Of a stretch of DNA of 10,296 nt, positions 1-6,506 are shown piece by piece (the first letter of the stretch is position 1; each line of letters begins with the position of its first letter). Under the pieces are notes generated by a model that was not told where the DNA came from, made no database searches, and saw only the letters and a list, made by a program, of their open reading frames with translations. Made by a program: the position numbers and the translations under genes. This stretch comes from Gammaproteobacteria bacterium (GTDB lineage Bacteria; Pseudomonadota; Gammaproteobacteria; Enterobacterales; Kangiellaceae): contig NVTT01000029.1 in the NCBI GenBank assembly GCA_002401655.1, positions 18,304 through 28,599 on the forward strand, in the 5' to 3' direction.

Positions 1-470
1 CAATTGGTTGTGCATGAGGCATTTGATATTATTTGGCAATCGCTAGTTAGTTCTTCATGGTTCACGCCGTAAACAATTGTTGCATCAACGTCAGTTCCTG
101 GTGCTGAGATAATGACTTTTTTTGCACCGGCAATGATATGTTTATTTGCGAGTTCCCGTTTGGTAAAAAAGCCGGTACATTCATAAACAATATCAATATC
201 TAAGTCAGCCCAAGGTAAATTTTTAGGGTCTCTTTCACTAAACATTTGGATCACATCACCATTAACAATGAGTTTATTGTCAAGTAATTGAACGTCTGCA
301 GAAAACCTTCCATGTACGGTATCGTATTTTGTTAGGTGAGTATTATTTTTTGCGTTGCCTAAATCATTTATTGCAACAATTTGGATTTCGTTTCGGTAAT
401 CGCCTTCGTATAATGCTCTAAGTATATTTCTTCCTATCCTTCCGTAACCATTAATTGCGACTTTGATCAT
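1..470 (-). CDS. gap: Type I glyceraldehyde-3-phosphate dehydrogenase, N-terminal part (cut by window edge)
   Basis: This encodes the NAD-binding half of a cytoplasmic GAPDH, which converts glyceraldehyde 3-phosphate, NAD+ and phosphate to 1,3-bisphosphoglycerate. The visible 156 residues begin MIKVAINGYGRIGRN, with the Rossmann loop G8-x-G10-x-x-G13 and an acidic residue (D36 in AINDL) that fits NAD preference. The family block HLTKYDTVHGRF (45-56), ECTGFF (97-102) and GAKKVIISAP (115-124) follow. The sequence reaches the active-site motif NASCTTN, with the nucleophile Cys153, just before the edge, so the catalytic domain is missing only because the window ends. The ATG is preceded by GGAGA at a good distance. 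The related erythrose-4-phosphate dehydrogenase (Epd) is the main alternative; the ISAPG and ECTGFF segments look more like GAPDH, but the missing C-terminal half would decide. It lies downstream of a LacI-family gene on the same strand and has its own operator-bearing promoter. Confidence 0.93.
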   Translation of the reverse strand, partial: MIKVAINGYGRIGRNILRALYEGDYRNEIQIVAINDLGNAKNNTHLTKYDTVHGRFSADVQLLDNKLIVNGDVIQMFSERDPKNLPWADLDIDIVYECTGFFTKRELANKHIIAGAKKVIISAPGTDVDATIVYGVNHEELTSDCQIISNASCTTN

Positions 471-519
471 TTCATTCTCCAAATTTAATTTTTAAAGACT
501 TTTATATAGATAATTACTC

Positions 520-548
520 ATTAACGCATTTCGTGACACCGGTGTCAA
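520..548 (-). promoter_or_regulatory. Predicted sigma70 promoter of gap
   Basis: On the minus strand a perfect -35 box TTGACA (548-543) is followed after 17 bp by GTTAAT (525-520), a 4/6 match to the -10 consensus. This places the transcript start near 513 and gives a leader of about 43 nt before the gap ATG. The -35 box overlaps the 14-bp palindrome at 534-547, so a bound repressor would block RNA polymerase. The promoter is predicted from sequence only. Confidence 0.6.
534..547. promoter_or_regulatory. LacI-family operator, perfect palindrome upstream of gap
   Basis: TGACACCGGTGTCA is a perfect 14-bp palindrome with a central CG step, the classic form of a LacI-family operator. It lies in the 137-bp gap between the LacI-family gene and gap, 64-77 bp before the gap start codon, and covers five of six bases of the predicted -35 box. 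A 12/14 copy lies at the promoter of the LacI-family gene itself, which makes that protein the obvious ligand. Binding is inferred, not shown. Confidence 0.82.
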
Positions 549-607
549 TTTTTATCGTGAAATGACGCGAAAAGGACATGTTGGATTGGAAGGTTATCTT
601 TAAAGTG

Positions 608-1624
608 CTATGTTTTTGCAGGAGCGCTAGATTCTCGTACGATTAATTCGTTCCTAATGGTTGTACTTAGTTTTTCTAAAGGCTTTTTTCGAATGATTCT
701 AATTAACATACGAGTCGCTTCAATAGCCATTTCTGTTATAGGTTGCTTTATCGTGGTGAGAGAAGGCCATATATATCGCGAGGCCGGAGCATTATCGAAA
801 CCAGTAACGGTTAAGTCGTGAGGTATCGAAATTCCTTTTTGTTTTGCAACTTTAACAATACCGGCTGCCATATAGTCATTAGAAGCAAATATGGCAGATG
901 GCGGGACTTTAAGTGACAATAAACGTCTGGCGCAGTCTTCTCCAGACTCAAAGCTAAAGTTTCCCTGTTGAATAAATTGATCAAGGATTGGAATTCCGGC
1001 TTCTTTTAGTGCTTTAGTGTAACCGCTTAAACGTTGCTCTGTAGCACCGTGATCGAGGTGACCTTTAATGAATGCGATTTTATGATGTCCGATAGAAATT
1101 AAATAGCGACACATTTCATATGAGGCCTCTGCATCATTACTTATGACACTGGGTATTGAATCTAACGCAGAAATGGCGCCGACTCGAACCACTGGGATTT
1201 CTCTTTCTTTAAGCAAATCTAACAACTTTCTCATGTCAGCAAATGGGGGAGTTAAAATGATGCCATCTAAATTGGAACTATTTAAGTTACTTTCGAATTG
1301 ACTGATTAAGCTTTCATTTTCATGATCTTCAGGATAAATCACTAAATGAAAACCTTCTGCACGACAACGTTCCAGCGCTCCTTTTTGTATGTTTGAGACA
1401 TAACTATTGCTTTGACTAGGATATAACAGACCGATTAAATATGACTGACTACTCGCTAATGCTCGAGCTTGTGGGTTAGGTCTATAACCTAATTCTGTAA
1501 ACGATTTTTCGACTTTTTTACGAGTTTCACTGCTAACATTAGGCTCCTGATTCAATACTCGTGAAATCGTTTTTTTTGATACGCCTGCATGTCTAGCAAC
1601 GTCATTAATGGTTATTTTTTTCAA
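608..1624 (-). CDS. LacI-family transcriptional repressor, probable regulator of gap and itself
   Basis: This is a cytoplasmic DNA-binding repressor of 338 residues, the usual size for the family. Residues 4-25 (ITINDVARHAGVSKKTISRVLN) are the helix-turn-helix; the recognition helix starts with the pair K17-K18 and has R22. The hinge helix is near 50-58 (NPQARALAS). Residues 61-330 form the periplasmic-binding-protein-like effector domain, with family landmarks R198 (EQRLSGY), D250 (ASND) and D277 (GFDN), residues that commonly contact a sugar. The start is TTG at 1624-1622. The codon before it is TAG in the same frame, and no ATG lies nearby that would keep the helix-turn-helix. Shine-Dalgarno pairing is poor, which fits low repressor levels. 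Matching operators sit at its own promoter and at gap, so autoregulation and control of central sugar metabolism are inferred. The effector cannot be told from the sequence. Confidence 0.93.
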   Translation of the reverse strand: MKKITINDVARHAGVSKKTISRVLNQEPNVSSETRKKVEKSFTELGYRPNPQARALASSQSYLIGLLYPSQSNSYVSNIQKGALERCRAEGFHLVIYPEDHENESLISQFESNLNSSNLDGIILTPPFADMRKLLDLLKEREIPVVRVGAISALDSIPSVISNDAEASYEMCRYLISIGHHKIAFIKGHLDHGATEQRLSGYTKALKEAGIPILDQFIQQGNFSFESGEDCARRLLSLKVPPSAIFASNDYMAAGIVKVAKQKGISIPHDLTVTGFDNAPASRYIWPSLTTIKQPITEMAIEATRMLIRIIRKKPLEKLSTTIRNELIVRESSAPAKT

Positions 1625-1658
1625 CTAAAGTACCAAACTGCGTTTATAAAAGAAATTT

Positions 1659-1688
1659 ATGATAGCGGTGTCAGAACTAGTTAGTCAA
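1659..1688 (-). promoter_or_regulatory. Predicted sigma70 promoter of the LacI-family gene
   Basis: On the minus strand TTGACT (1688-1683, 5/6 match) and TATCAT (1664-1659, 5/6 match) are separated by 18 bp. This gives a start near 1652 and a leader of about 28 nt. The -10 box and part of the spacer are covered by the operator copy at 1660-1673, so the repressor should limit its own synthesis. The promoter starts ten bases beyond the end of the sppA terminator. Confidence 0.6.
1660..1673. promoter_or_regulatory. Second LacI-family operator, imperfect, at the repressor's own promoter
   Basis: Read on the minus strand this is TGACACCGCTATCA, which matches the perfect gap operator TGACACCGGTGTCA at 12 of 14 positions. 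One half-site is intact and the other is degenerate. It overlaps the -10 hexamer of the predicted repressor promoter. A weaker site on the regulator gene and a perfect site on the target is a common arrangement for autoregulated LacI-family proteins. Confidence 0.7.
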
Positions 1689-1697
1689 TGGGTAACC

Positions 1698-1729
1698 ATT
1701 AAAAAACCGCTTTAAAGCGGTTTTTTAAT
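1698..1729 (-). terminator. Strong intrinsic terminator after sppA
   Basis: A 32-bp perfect palindrome is centred at 1713/1714. It has a GC core CCGCTTT/AAAGCGG flanked by six A on one side and six T on the other. Because it is symmetric it can work in both directions. In context it ends the sppA transcript, whose stop codon lies 19 bp upstream on the minus strand, and insulates the LacI-family gene that follows. Confidence 0.9.
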
Positions 1730-1747
1730 TTAAAGCGACTTTAGTTT

Positions 1748-3595
1748 TTACTGAATTTCACAAAAACAATTAACATAAGCGTTATTAGGATCGTTCCATT
1801 CTGTAAGAGACATTAAGCCTTTAAATTGACTGAATAACTTAGATTTTATGTTTGGTTTTACTCGTGCTTGCTGTCGTTCCTGCATTAACGATTCGACCTG
1901 AGATTGATTAAATAACTCTTTCAAAAACTTCTCATTTTCCGTCAATTTACGTTTAACGTTTAAGATATCATAATTATCCAAACCAGCTAGTTTTGCTGCT
2001 GATTCGATTGCGTCATTGAGGCTCCCTAACTGATCAACTAAGCCTAAGTCTTTCGCTCTTTTGCCCGACCAGACTCGGCCTTGCGCAATTTTATCGACTT
2101 CTTCTAGGGTCATATTTCTTGAACGGGCAACTAAACCGATAAACTTTTGGTAACCAGAATCAATTCCCGTTTGAATCATCATTGCTACATCGTCAGAAAG
2201 AGGCATACCAACATCAACTGGGTTTGAATATTTAGTGGTTCCAACACCATCTCGATAAATACCAAAATCATTTAGTGGTTTTTCGAAGGTAGGGAGCATG
2301 CCAAATATACCAATAGAACCTGTAATCGTGGTAGACATTGCCCAAATTTCATCTGAACTAGCGCTGATCCAATAACCACCGGATGCCGCTACATCGCCCA
2401 TTGACGCGACAACCTTAATGCCGTCAGCTTGTGCTTTTACTAATTCTTCTCGGATAACTTCGGAGGCAAATGCGCTACCGCCGCCACTGTCTACTCGAAG
2501 AACGATTGCTTTTACATTTTTGTTGTTTCTAGTTTTGCGGATAAGTCTTGCGATTGTATCGCCGCCGATAGTGCCTTCTTTGGCTTCACCATCAACAATG
2601 GTGCCTTTAGTGGTAATTACTGCAACTTTAGGCGTGTTAGGATTAGCTGGAAAGCTGATTGGTGAGCGGATAGCTTTAATATATTTTTGATGAGAGATAT
2701 GTCGGAAGGATTTTGTTTTGCTATCCATACCCGTTTTCTCAATCATTTCATCTCTAAATTCTATGCGAGTGGCTAAACGATCGACTAGCCCAGCATTTAA
2801 TGCCATGACGGCAGAGTCACCTTTGTTTTCAATTAATGATTCTTTATAGTTTTCGATGTAGCTATCTAAATCGTTTGGAGTTAGCCCTCTATTTTTTGCT
2901 AGATCAATTTTAAAGTCTTGCCAAAGATCGCCCATCCATAATAAGTTAGCTTCTTTCGCTTCGTCCGACATATTGTTACGTAAAAATGGTTCTACGGCGG
3001 ATTTGAATTTACCCACCTTAAAGACGTGAACATTGACACCTAGGTTATCTAACATGCCTTTGAAATAAGTGCCGACCCTTGAAAAGCCCGTTAAAAAGAT
3101 ACCACCCTGCGGGTTCATAACCACTTCATCGGCCTGTGATGCTATAAAATACTGACCTTGTGAATAATAATCACTATAAGCAATGACAGGTTTACCACTA
3201 GTCTTAAAGTCTTCTATCGCAACCGCTAAATCTTGCATTTTTGTCATACCAACGCCCCATAAATAACTGGTCGATATTACTAGCATCGTAATGCGATCGT
3301 CGTCTTTGGCTTGGTCTAATGCGAAAATTAAATCATAGAGCAATGTTTCTGGTGCATCTTCATTGCCAGTTGCTTCTTGCAGAGCTTTATCAACAGGGTC
3401 GGAGTAGGTTAATTGCTCAACTATATTACCGTTTGGTGCTAATACTAGAGCGATACCTTTTTCAACGGTTGGTTTACCATCAGAGTTGGAAATTCCGATC
3501 ACTATAAAGACTAAAACGCCGAAAAATATTACATTTAAAAATATTTTACGGGTTAGATCCAGTCCATACCACATACTTTTGAAGAGCTTTGTCAT
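1748..3595 (-). CDS. sppA: Signal peptide peptidase SppA (protease IV), 67-kDa type
   Basis: This is an inner-membrane serine protease of family S49 that degrades signal peptides left after secretion, with its active site on the periplasmic side. At 615 residues it has the long, duplicated form of E. coli SppA (about 618), not the short Bacillus form. A single membrane anchor lies at about 18-36 (KIFLNVIFFGVLVFIVIGIS). The N-terminal repeat supplies the general base Lys198 in KFKSAVEPF. The C-terminal repeat supplies the nucleophile Ser405 in AASGGYW, followed by TITGSIGIFG (423-432). These assignments follow the known Ser/Lys dyad of E. coli SppA. The protein ends in NDPNNAYVNC-FC, with two cysteines (610, 612). 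The ATG follows AAGGA at a good distance. The gene is a single transcription unit with its own promoter and the terminator at 1698-1729, and it diverges from fadH. Confidence 0.96.
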   Translation of the reverse strand: MTKLFKSMWYGLDLTRKIFLNVIFFGVLVFIVIGISNSDGKPTVEKGIALVLAPNGNIVEQLTYSDPVDKALQEATGNEDAPETLLYDLIFALDQAKDDDRITMLVISTSYLWGVGMTKMQDLAVAIEDFKTSGKPVIAYSDYYSQGQYFIASQADEVVMNPQGGIFLTGFSRVGTYFKGMLDNLGVNVHVFKVGKFKSAVEPFLRNNMSDEAKEANLLWMGDLWQDFKIDLAKNRGLTPNDLDSYIENYKESLIENKGDSAVMALNAGLVDRLATRIEFRDEMIEKTGMDSKTKSFRHISHQKYIKAIRSPISFPANPNTPKVAVITTKGTIVDGEAKEGTIGGDTIARLIRKTRNNKNVKAIVLRVDSGGGSAFASEVIREELVKAQADGIKVVASMGDVAASGGYWISASSDEIWAMSTTITGSIGIFGMLPTFEKPLNDFGIYRDGVGTTKYSNPVDVGMPLSDDVAMMIQTGIDSGYQKFIGLVARSRNMTLEEVDKIAQGRVWSGKRAKDLGLVDQLGSLNDAIESAAKLAGLDNYDILNVKRKLTENEKFLKELFNQSQVESLMQERQQARVKPNIKSKLFSQFKGLMSLTEWNDPNNAYVNCFCEIQ

Positions 3596-3648
3596 TTTAA
3601 TCCTTAAAGTAAATACTTAAATAGTTTGATAATTTAATAATTTGTTGC

Positions 3649-3675
3649 CTGATGGATTATAGATTAAACCATCAG
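3649..3675. repeat. Inverted repeat over the sppA -10 region
   Basis: CTGATGG (3649-3655) and CCATCAG (3669-3675) are exact 7-bp inverted arms with a 13-bp spacer that contains the predicted sppA -10 hexamer. It could be an operator or chance. No run of T follows in either direction, so it is not an intrinsic terminator. Confidence 0.4.
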
Positions 3676-3691
3676 CTAGAAAAAGTGTTAA
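3663..3691 (-). promoter_or_regulatory. Predicted sigma70 promoter of sppA
   Basis: On the minus strand TTAACA (3691-3686) and TTTAAT (3668-3663), each 5/6 to consensus, are separated by exactly 17 bp. The predicted start near 3656 gives a leader of about 60 nt before the sppA ATG at 3595. Confidence 0.55.
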
Positions 3692-3848
3692 TAATTATCG
3701 CAAAGGCTTGATAGCTAATCGAGAAGATGCCAATAACTTGTTGATATTATAGAATATATCCAATTAGAATAAAGTGTTAGTAAATCTTTCAAGCGAAAAT
3801 TTGAGGAAAATAATGTGTTTGTTTTCATATAAAGCGATTTTTAATCAA

Positions 3849-3862
3849 TGACGCTATCGTCA
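3849..3862. promoter_or_regulatory. Dyad TGACG-N4-CGTCA upstream of fadH
   Basis: TGACGCTATCGTCA has exact 5-bp inverted arms around CTAT and falls over the -35 region implied by the fadH extended -10 box. It shares the outer TGAC-N6-GTCA frame with the gap operator but matches it at only 9 of 14 positions and lacks the central CG. A different regulator is therefore more likely. The role is inferred from position. Confidence 0.35.
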
Positions 3863-3874
3863 GTCCGTTAAATT

Positions 3875-3883
3875 TGGTATAAA
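3875..3883 (+). promoter_or_regulatory. Predicted extended -10 promoter of fadH
   Basis: TGG-TATAAA is an extended -10 element (TGn plus a 5/6 hexamer). No good -35 box stands at 17 bp, which is typical of extended -10 promoters. The start would be near 3890, giving a leader of about 49 nt. This is the best candidate found by eye between the two divergent genes for rightward transcription. Confidence 0.45.
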
Positions 3884-3898
3884 TGACAAATAGTCATT
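3882..3898. promoter_or_regulatory. Dyad AATGAC-N5-GTCATT at the predicted fadH start site
   Basis: AATGAC and GTCATT are exact 6-bp inverted arms around AAATA. They begin inside the -10 box and cover the predicted transcription start, a typical repressor position. With the upstream dyad at 3849-3862 it gives two sites with TGAC/GTCA half-sites flanking one promoter. It does not look like the E. coli FadR operator. Confidence 0.4.
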
Positions 3899-3938
3899 AA
3901 TCCTTTTATATCGTTCATTTTCCGTAAGAGAATCCCAA

Positions 3939-5990
3939 ATGAGTCAAAGCAATCCACACTATCCGAAACTCTTTGAACCTTTAATGGTTCATAACCACAC
4001 ACTCAAAAATCGAGTGATTATGGGTTCTATGCATACAGGTTTAGAGGAAAAAAAAGGTGGATTTAAGCGTTTAGCACAGTATTTTAGAGAACGTGCGGAA
4101 GGGGGGGTCGCTTTGATTGTTACGGGCGGTATCGCGCCAAATTTTGCGGGACGAGTTTCACCTTTTGGAAGCCAATTGAGTTTTCCTTGGCAAGTTAAAA
4201 AACACAAAATAGTAACTGATGCAGTACATAAAGCGGGTGGAAAAATTGCGATGCAGATTTTACATACGGGACGTTATGCGTATCATCCCTTTTCCGTATC
4301 AGCATCGGCGATCAAATCACCGATTTCTCCGTTTAAACCGAAAGCTTTGTCAATCAGGGGCATTAAGAAAACCATTAAGGATTTTGCTAATTGTGCAAAA
4401 CTGGCGAAGAAGGCAGGATATGATGGCGTCGAAGTGATGGGTTCTGAGGGATATTTGATTAATCAGTTTATCGTATCAAAAACCAATAAAAGGACGGACG
4501 AGTGGGGCGGTGAGTTTAAAAATAGGATTAAATTACCGATTGCAATTGTAAAAGCAGTTCGTGAAGCAACGGATGAGAATTTTATTATTATTTATCGTTT
4601 ATCCATGCTTGATTTAGTAGAAGATGGTAGTAGTTGGGATGAAGTAGTTGAGTTAGGCATAGCGATAGAAAAAGCGGGTGCCTCAATTATCAATACCGGC
4701 ATCGGTTGGCATGAAGCGCGTATTCCAACTATTGTAACCTCTGTTCCAAGAGCTAATTTTACTTGGGTGAGTAAAAAAATGAAACCTCACTTATCAATCC
4801 CGCTAATCACCACTAATAGAATCAATGCGCCGGAAGTTGCGGAGCAAGTATTATCTAATGGTGATGCGGATATGGTTTCTATGGCAAGACCCTTTTTAGC
4901 GGATGCTGATTTTATGAATAAAGCGGAAGCGGGAAAGCCAGAAACCATTAATACCTGCATAGCCTGTAATCAGGCTTGTCTAGATCACGCATTTAAAAAT
5001 CAAATTGTTAGTTGTTTGGTTAATCCTAGAGCATGTTTTGAAACAGAACTGAACTATAGCAAGACTGATTCACCGCAAAAAATTGCAGTCGTTGGTGCTG
5101 GACCGGCGGGGCTTTCATTTGCCATTACCGCATCCGAAATTGGTCACAATGTGACATTATTTGATGCATCCGATGAGATTGGAGGCCAACTAAACGTAGC
5201 AAAGCAAATACCGGGTAAAGAAGAGTTCCATGAAATGATCCGCTATTTTAAAGTGATGCTTAGGGATAATAATGTTGAAGTGGTTTTGAATACTCGCATC
5301 AGTGCTGATTTTTTTAAAGATGCCGATTCTAAAAGTACAGGATTTGATCAAATAATTATCGCGACTGGAATAACGCCAAGGGTTCCCGACATAGCAGGGA
5401 TCGATCATCCAAAGGTTTTGTCATATTTACAAGTTTTAAAAGAGAAAAAGCCCGTAGGTAAGTCTGTAGCGATTATTGGAGCAGGCGGAATTGGCTTTGA
5501 TGTAGCAGAGTTCCTAACCCATGAAGGCGAATCATTAACCACAAGACCCGATGCTTGGAATGATGAATGGGCGGTCGATCCGAGTTATGAAAATCGAGGT
5601 GGTCTAAAGAAACAAGCAATTTTAGAAGAGTCTCCTAGAGAGGTTTATTTGTTACAACGCAAACATGGGAAAGTGGGAGCGGGTTTAGGAAAAACGACCG
5701 GTTGGACACACCGTTTGGCGTTAAAACATAAAAAAGTGAAAATGCTTAATCGGGCGGAATATCTTAAAATAGATGATCAAGGTTTACATATTAGGATTGG
5801 AGATGAAGAATCTTGTTTAGCGGTCGATAACATCGTTTTATGCTCAGGACAATTAACAAATAATCATCTATATCAAGAGCTTAAATCAACTATCTCGAAT
5901 GTACATATCATAGGCGGAGCCGATGTGGCGACTGAATTAGATGCTAAACGCGCTATTAAACAAGGTGCGGAGTTAGCGGTTTCAATTTAA
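3939..5990 (+). CDS. fadH: 2,4-dienoyl-CoA reductase (NADPH), FMN/FAD/4Fe-4S enzyme
   Basis: This cytoplasmic enzyme reduces 2,4-dienoyl-CoA to an enoyl-CoA with NADPH, which lets beta-oxidation pass even-position double bonds. It has 683 residues against about 672 in E. coli. Residues 8-335 are the Old Yellow Enzyme-like FMN barrel, with catalytic Tyr172 (SEGYLINQF) and His258 (GIGWHEARIPT), equivalents of E. coli Tyr166 and His252. Cys340, 343, 347 and 359 (CIACNQAC...CLVNPRAC) bind the 4Fe-4S cluster. The FAD Rossmann motif is at 384-391 (VVGAGPAG) and the NADPH motif at 512-520 (IIGAGGIGF). The block GLGKTTGWTHR (582-592) and the FadH-like ending IIGGADVATELDAKRAI separate it from other family members such as trimethylamine dehydrogenase. 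The ATG follows AAGAGA. No other beta-oxidation gene lies in the window; in E. coli fadH also stands alone. Confidence 0.95.
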   Translation: MSQSNPHYPKLFEPLMVHNHTLKNRVIMGSMHTGLEEKKGGFKRLAQYFRERAEGGVALIVTGGIAPNFAGRVSPFGSQLSFPWQVKKHKIVTDAVHKAGGKIAMQILHTGRYAYHPFSVSASAIKSPISPFKPKALSIRGIKKTIKDFANCAKLAKKAGYDGVEVMGSEGYLINQFIVSKTNKRTDEWGGEFKNRIKLPIAIVKAVREATDENFIIIYRLSMLDLVEDGSSWDEVVELGIAIEKAGASIINTGIGWHEARIPTIVTSVPRANFTWVSKKMKPHLSIPLITTNRINAPEVAEQVLSNGDADMVSMARPFLADADFMNKAEAGKPETINTCIACNQACLDHAFKNQIVSCLVNPRACFETELNYSKTDSPQKIAVVGAGPAGLSFAITASEIGHNVTLFDASDEIGGQLNVAKQIPGKEEFHEMIRYFKVMLRDNNVEVVLNTRISADFFKDADSKSTGFDQIIIATGITPRVPDIAGIDHPKVLSYLQVLKEKKPVGKSVAIIGAGGIGFDVAEFLTHEGESLTTRPDAWNDEWAVDPSYENRGGLKKQAILEESPREVYLLQRKHGKVGAGLGKTTGWTHRLALKHKKVKMLNRAEYLKIDDQGLHIRIGDEESCLAVDNIVLCSGQLTNNHLYQELKSTISNVHIIGGADVATELDAKRAIKQGAELAVSI

Positions 5991-6023
5991 TAGTAGAAAA
6001 CTGTACGAGAAGTAATAAATACC

Positions 6024-6052
6024 CTAACACCTCTAATTTATACTGCTATATT
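6024..6052 (+). promoter_or_regulatory. Predicted promoter of the hicB-like gene
   Basis: CTAACA (6024-6029, 4/6) and TATATT (6047-6052, 5/6) are separated by 17 bp, and TGC directly before the -10 makes it an extended -10 element. The start would be near 6059, about 37 nt before the ATG. No intrinsic terminator is visible after fadH, so read-through from fadH is also possible. Confidence 0.45.
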
Positions 6053-6091
6053 TATAGGAGTCCATATTGAGTAAATAAGTTAGAGGCGTGT
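6027..6091. repeat. Widely spaced inverted repeat around the hicB-like promoter and ribosome site
   Basis: ACACCTCTAA (6027-6036) and TTAGAGGCGTGT (6080-6091) are inverted copies that differ only by two extra bases in the right copy; the exact core is CCTCTAA/TTAGAGG. The left arm sits between the predicted -35 and -10 boxes. The right arm contains the GAGG ribosome-binding site. The position would suit self-repression by a ribbon-helix-helix protein, or RNA pairing if transcription enters from fadH. Confidence 0.4.
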
Positions 6092-6095
6092 ATTA

Positions 6096-6437
6096 ATGTT
6101 GTTGCACAAAGGTTTTATTGGAAAAGTTGATTTTGATGATCGATCGAGACGACTCATGGGGGAAGTGGTGAATGCGCCGGACCTATTAGAGTTTGATGGT
6201 AATACCGCTAAGGAAATACACAAAAACTTTGTCAAATGCGTAGAAGACTATTTAATCATTAATAAAGAGTCTGAAGAGCAAGGCGCTACTTCATTTGTGG
6301 GTCAATATTCGCTCAGTTTATCGAGCAATGTCTTAAATAGAGTCATGCATAAAGCTAAAAGAGAAGGCTCGAGTATTGAAACTTGGCTTAATCGTTGGGT
6401 TAATTCATCTTTATCTGAGTTCTTTAAAAAAGAATAG
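6096..6437 (+). CDS. Solitary HicB-family protein (antitoxin-like, ribbon-helix-helix C-terminus)
   Basis: This 113-residue protein has the two-part HicB layout. Residues 5-56 (GKVDFDD...APDLLEFDGNTAKEIHKNF...VEDYL) fit the degenerate RNase H-like fold that binds HicA toxin in known pairs. Residues 69-108 (GQYSLSLSSNVLNRVMHKAKREGSSIETWLNRWV) fit a ribbon-helix-helix DNA-binding tail. The family role is to neutralise HicA mRNA interferase and repress its own operon. No HicA (about 60 residues, with a GSH-type motif) fits in the 105 bp before or 69 bp after, and neither neighbour is one. It is therefore an orphan, perhaps a stand-alone regulator. The ATG follows GAGG with nine bases between, and an in-frame TAG at 6081-6083 rules out a longer start. 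No toxin activity should be assumed. Confidence 0.8.
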   Translation: MLLHKGFIGKVDFDDRSRRLMGEVVNAPDLLEFDGNTAKEIHKNFVKCVEDYLIINKESEEQGATSFVGQYSLSLSSNVLNRVMHKAKREGSSIETWLNRWVNSSLSEFFKKE

Positions 6438-6506
6438 ATTAGCTTTCATTTCTAAATTCGCGGATAATCTGCGACAATTTCTAGCATTAATTAGAGTCAA
6501 ATATTT

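Larger units (their letters stand above)
3596..3938. other. 343-bp divergent intergenic region between sppA and fadH
   Basis: This AT-rich stretch holds no convincing reading frame. It contains the predicted sppA promoter (3663-3691, minus) with a dyad over its -10, and the predicted fadH extended -10 (3875-3883, plus) with two TGAC...GTCA dyads around it. A looser dyad, TCAA-N8-TTGA near 3790-3803, lies between them and was too weak to list alone. I saw no riboswitch-like fold and no tRNA. Confidence 0.7.

Noticed and set aside
2418..2690. Plus-strand open frame of 90 codons with a hydrophobic stretch
   Set aside because: It is fully antisense to the conserved catalytic part of sppA and has no family signal of its own; the hydrophobicity is a by-product of the opposite strand codons.
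3033..3048. TGACACCTAGGTTA, a partial match to the gap operator
   Set aside because: It matches at only 10 of 14 positions, lacks the central CG and the second half-site, and lies inside the sppA coding region.
3319..3507. Plus-strand open frame of 62 codons
   Set aside because: It lies antisense to the well-matched N-terminal part of sppA and shows no recognisable motif.
3784..3806. TCAA-N8-TTGA dyad considered as a PsrA- or FadR-like fatty acid operator before fadH
   Set aside because: The arms are only four bases and the inner bases do not follow the known consensus of either regulator.
3989..4437. Two 72-codon open frames, one on each strand, inside the fadH start region
   Set aside because: Both overlap the conserved FMN barrel of FadH in other frames and have no protein features.
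5991..6437. A complete hicBA toxin-antitoxin operon
   Set aside because: Neither flank of the HicB-like gene has room for a HicA toxin, and none of the short frames there has HicA features.
6455..6475. TCGC-N9-GCGA with GATAAT before rluC, considered as a promoter or attenuator
   Set aside because: The stem is four pairs, no -35 box stands at the right distance, and no T run follows.
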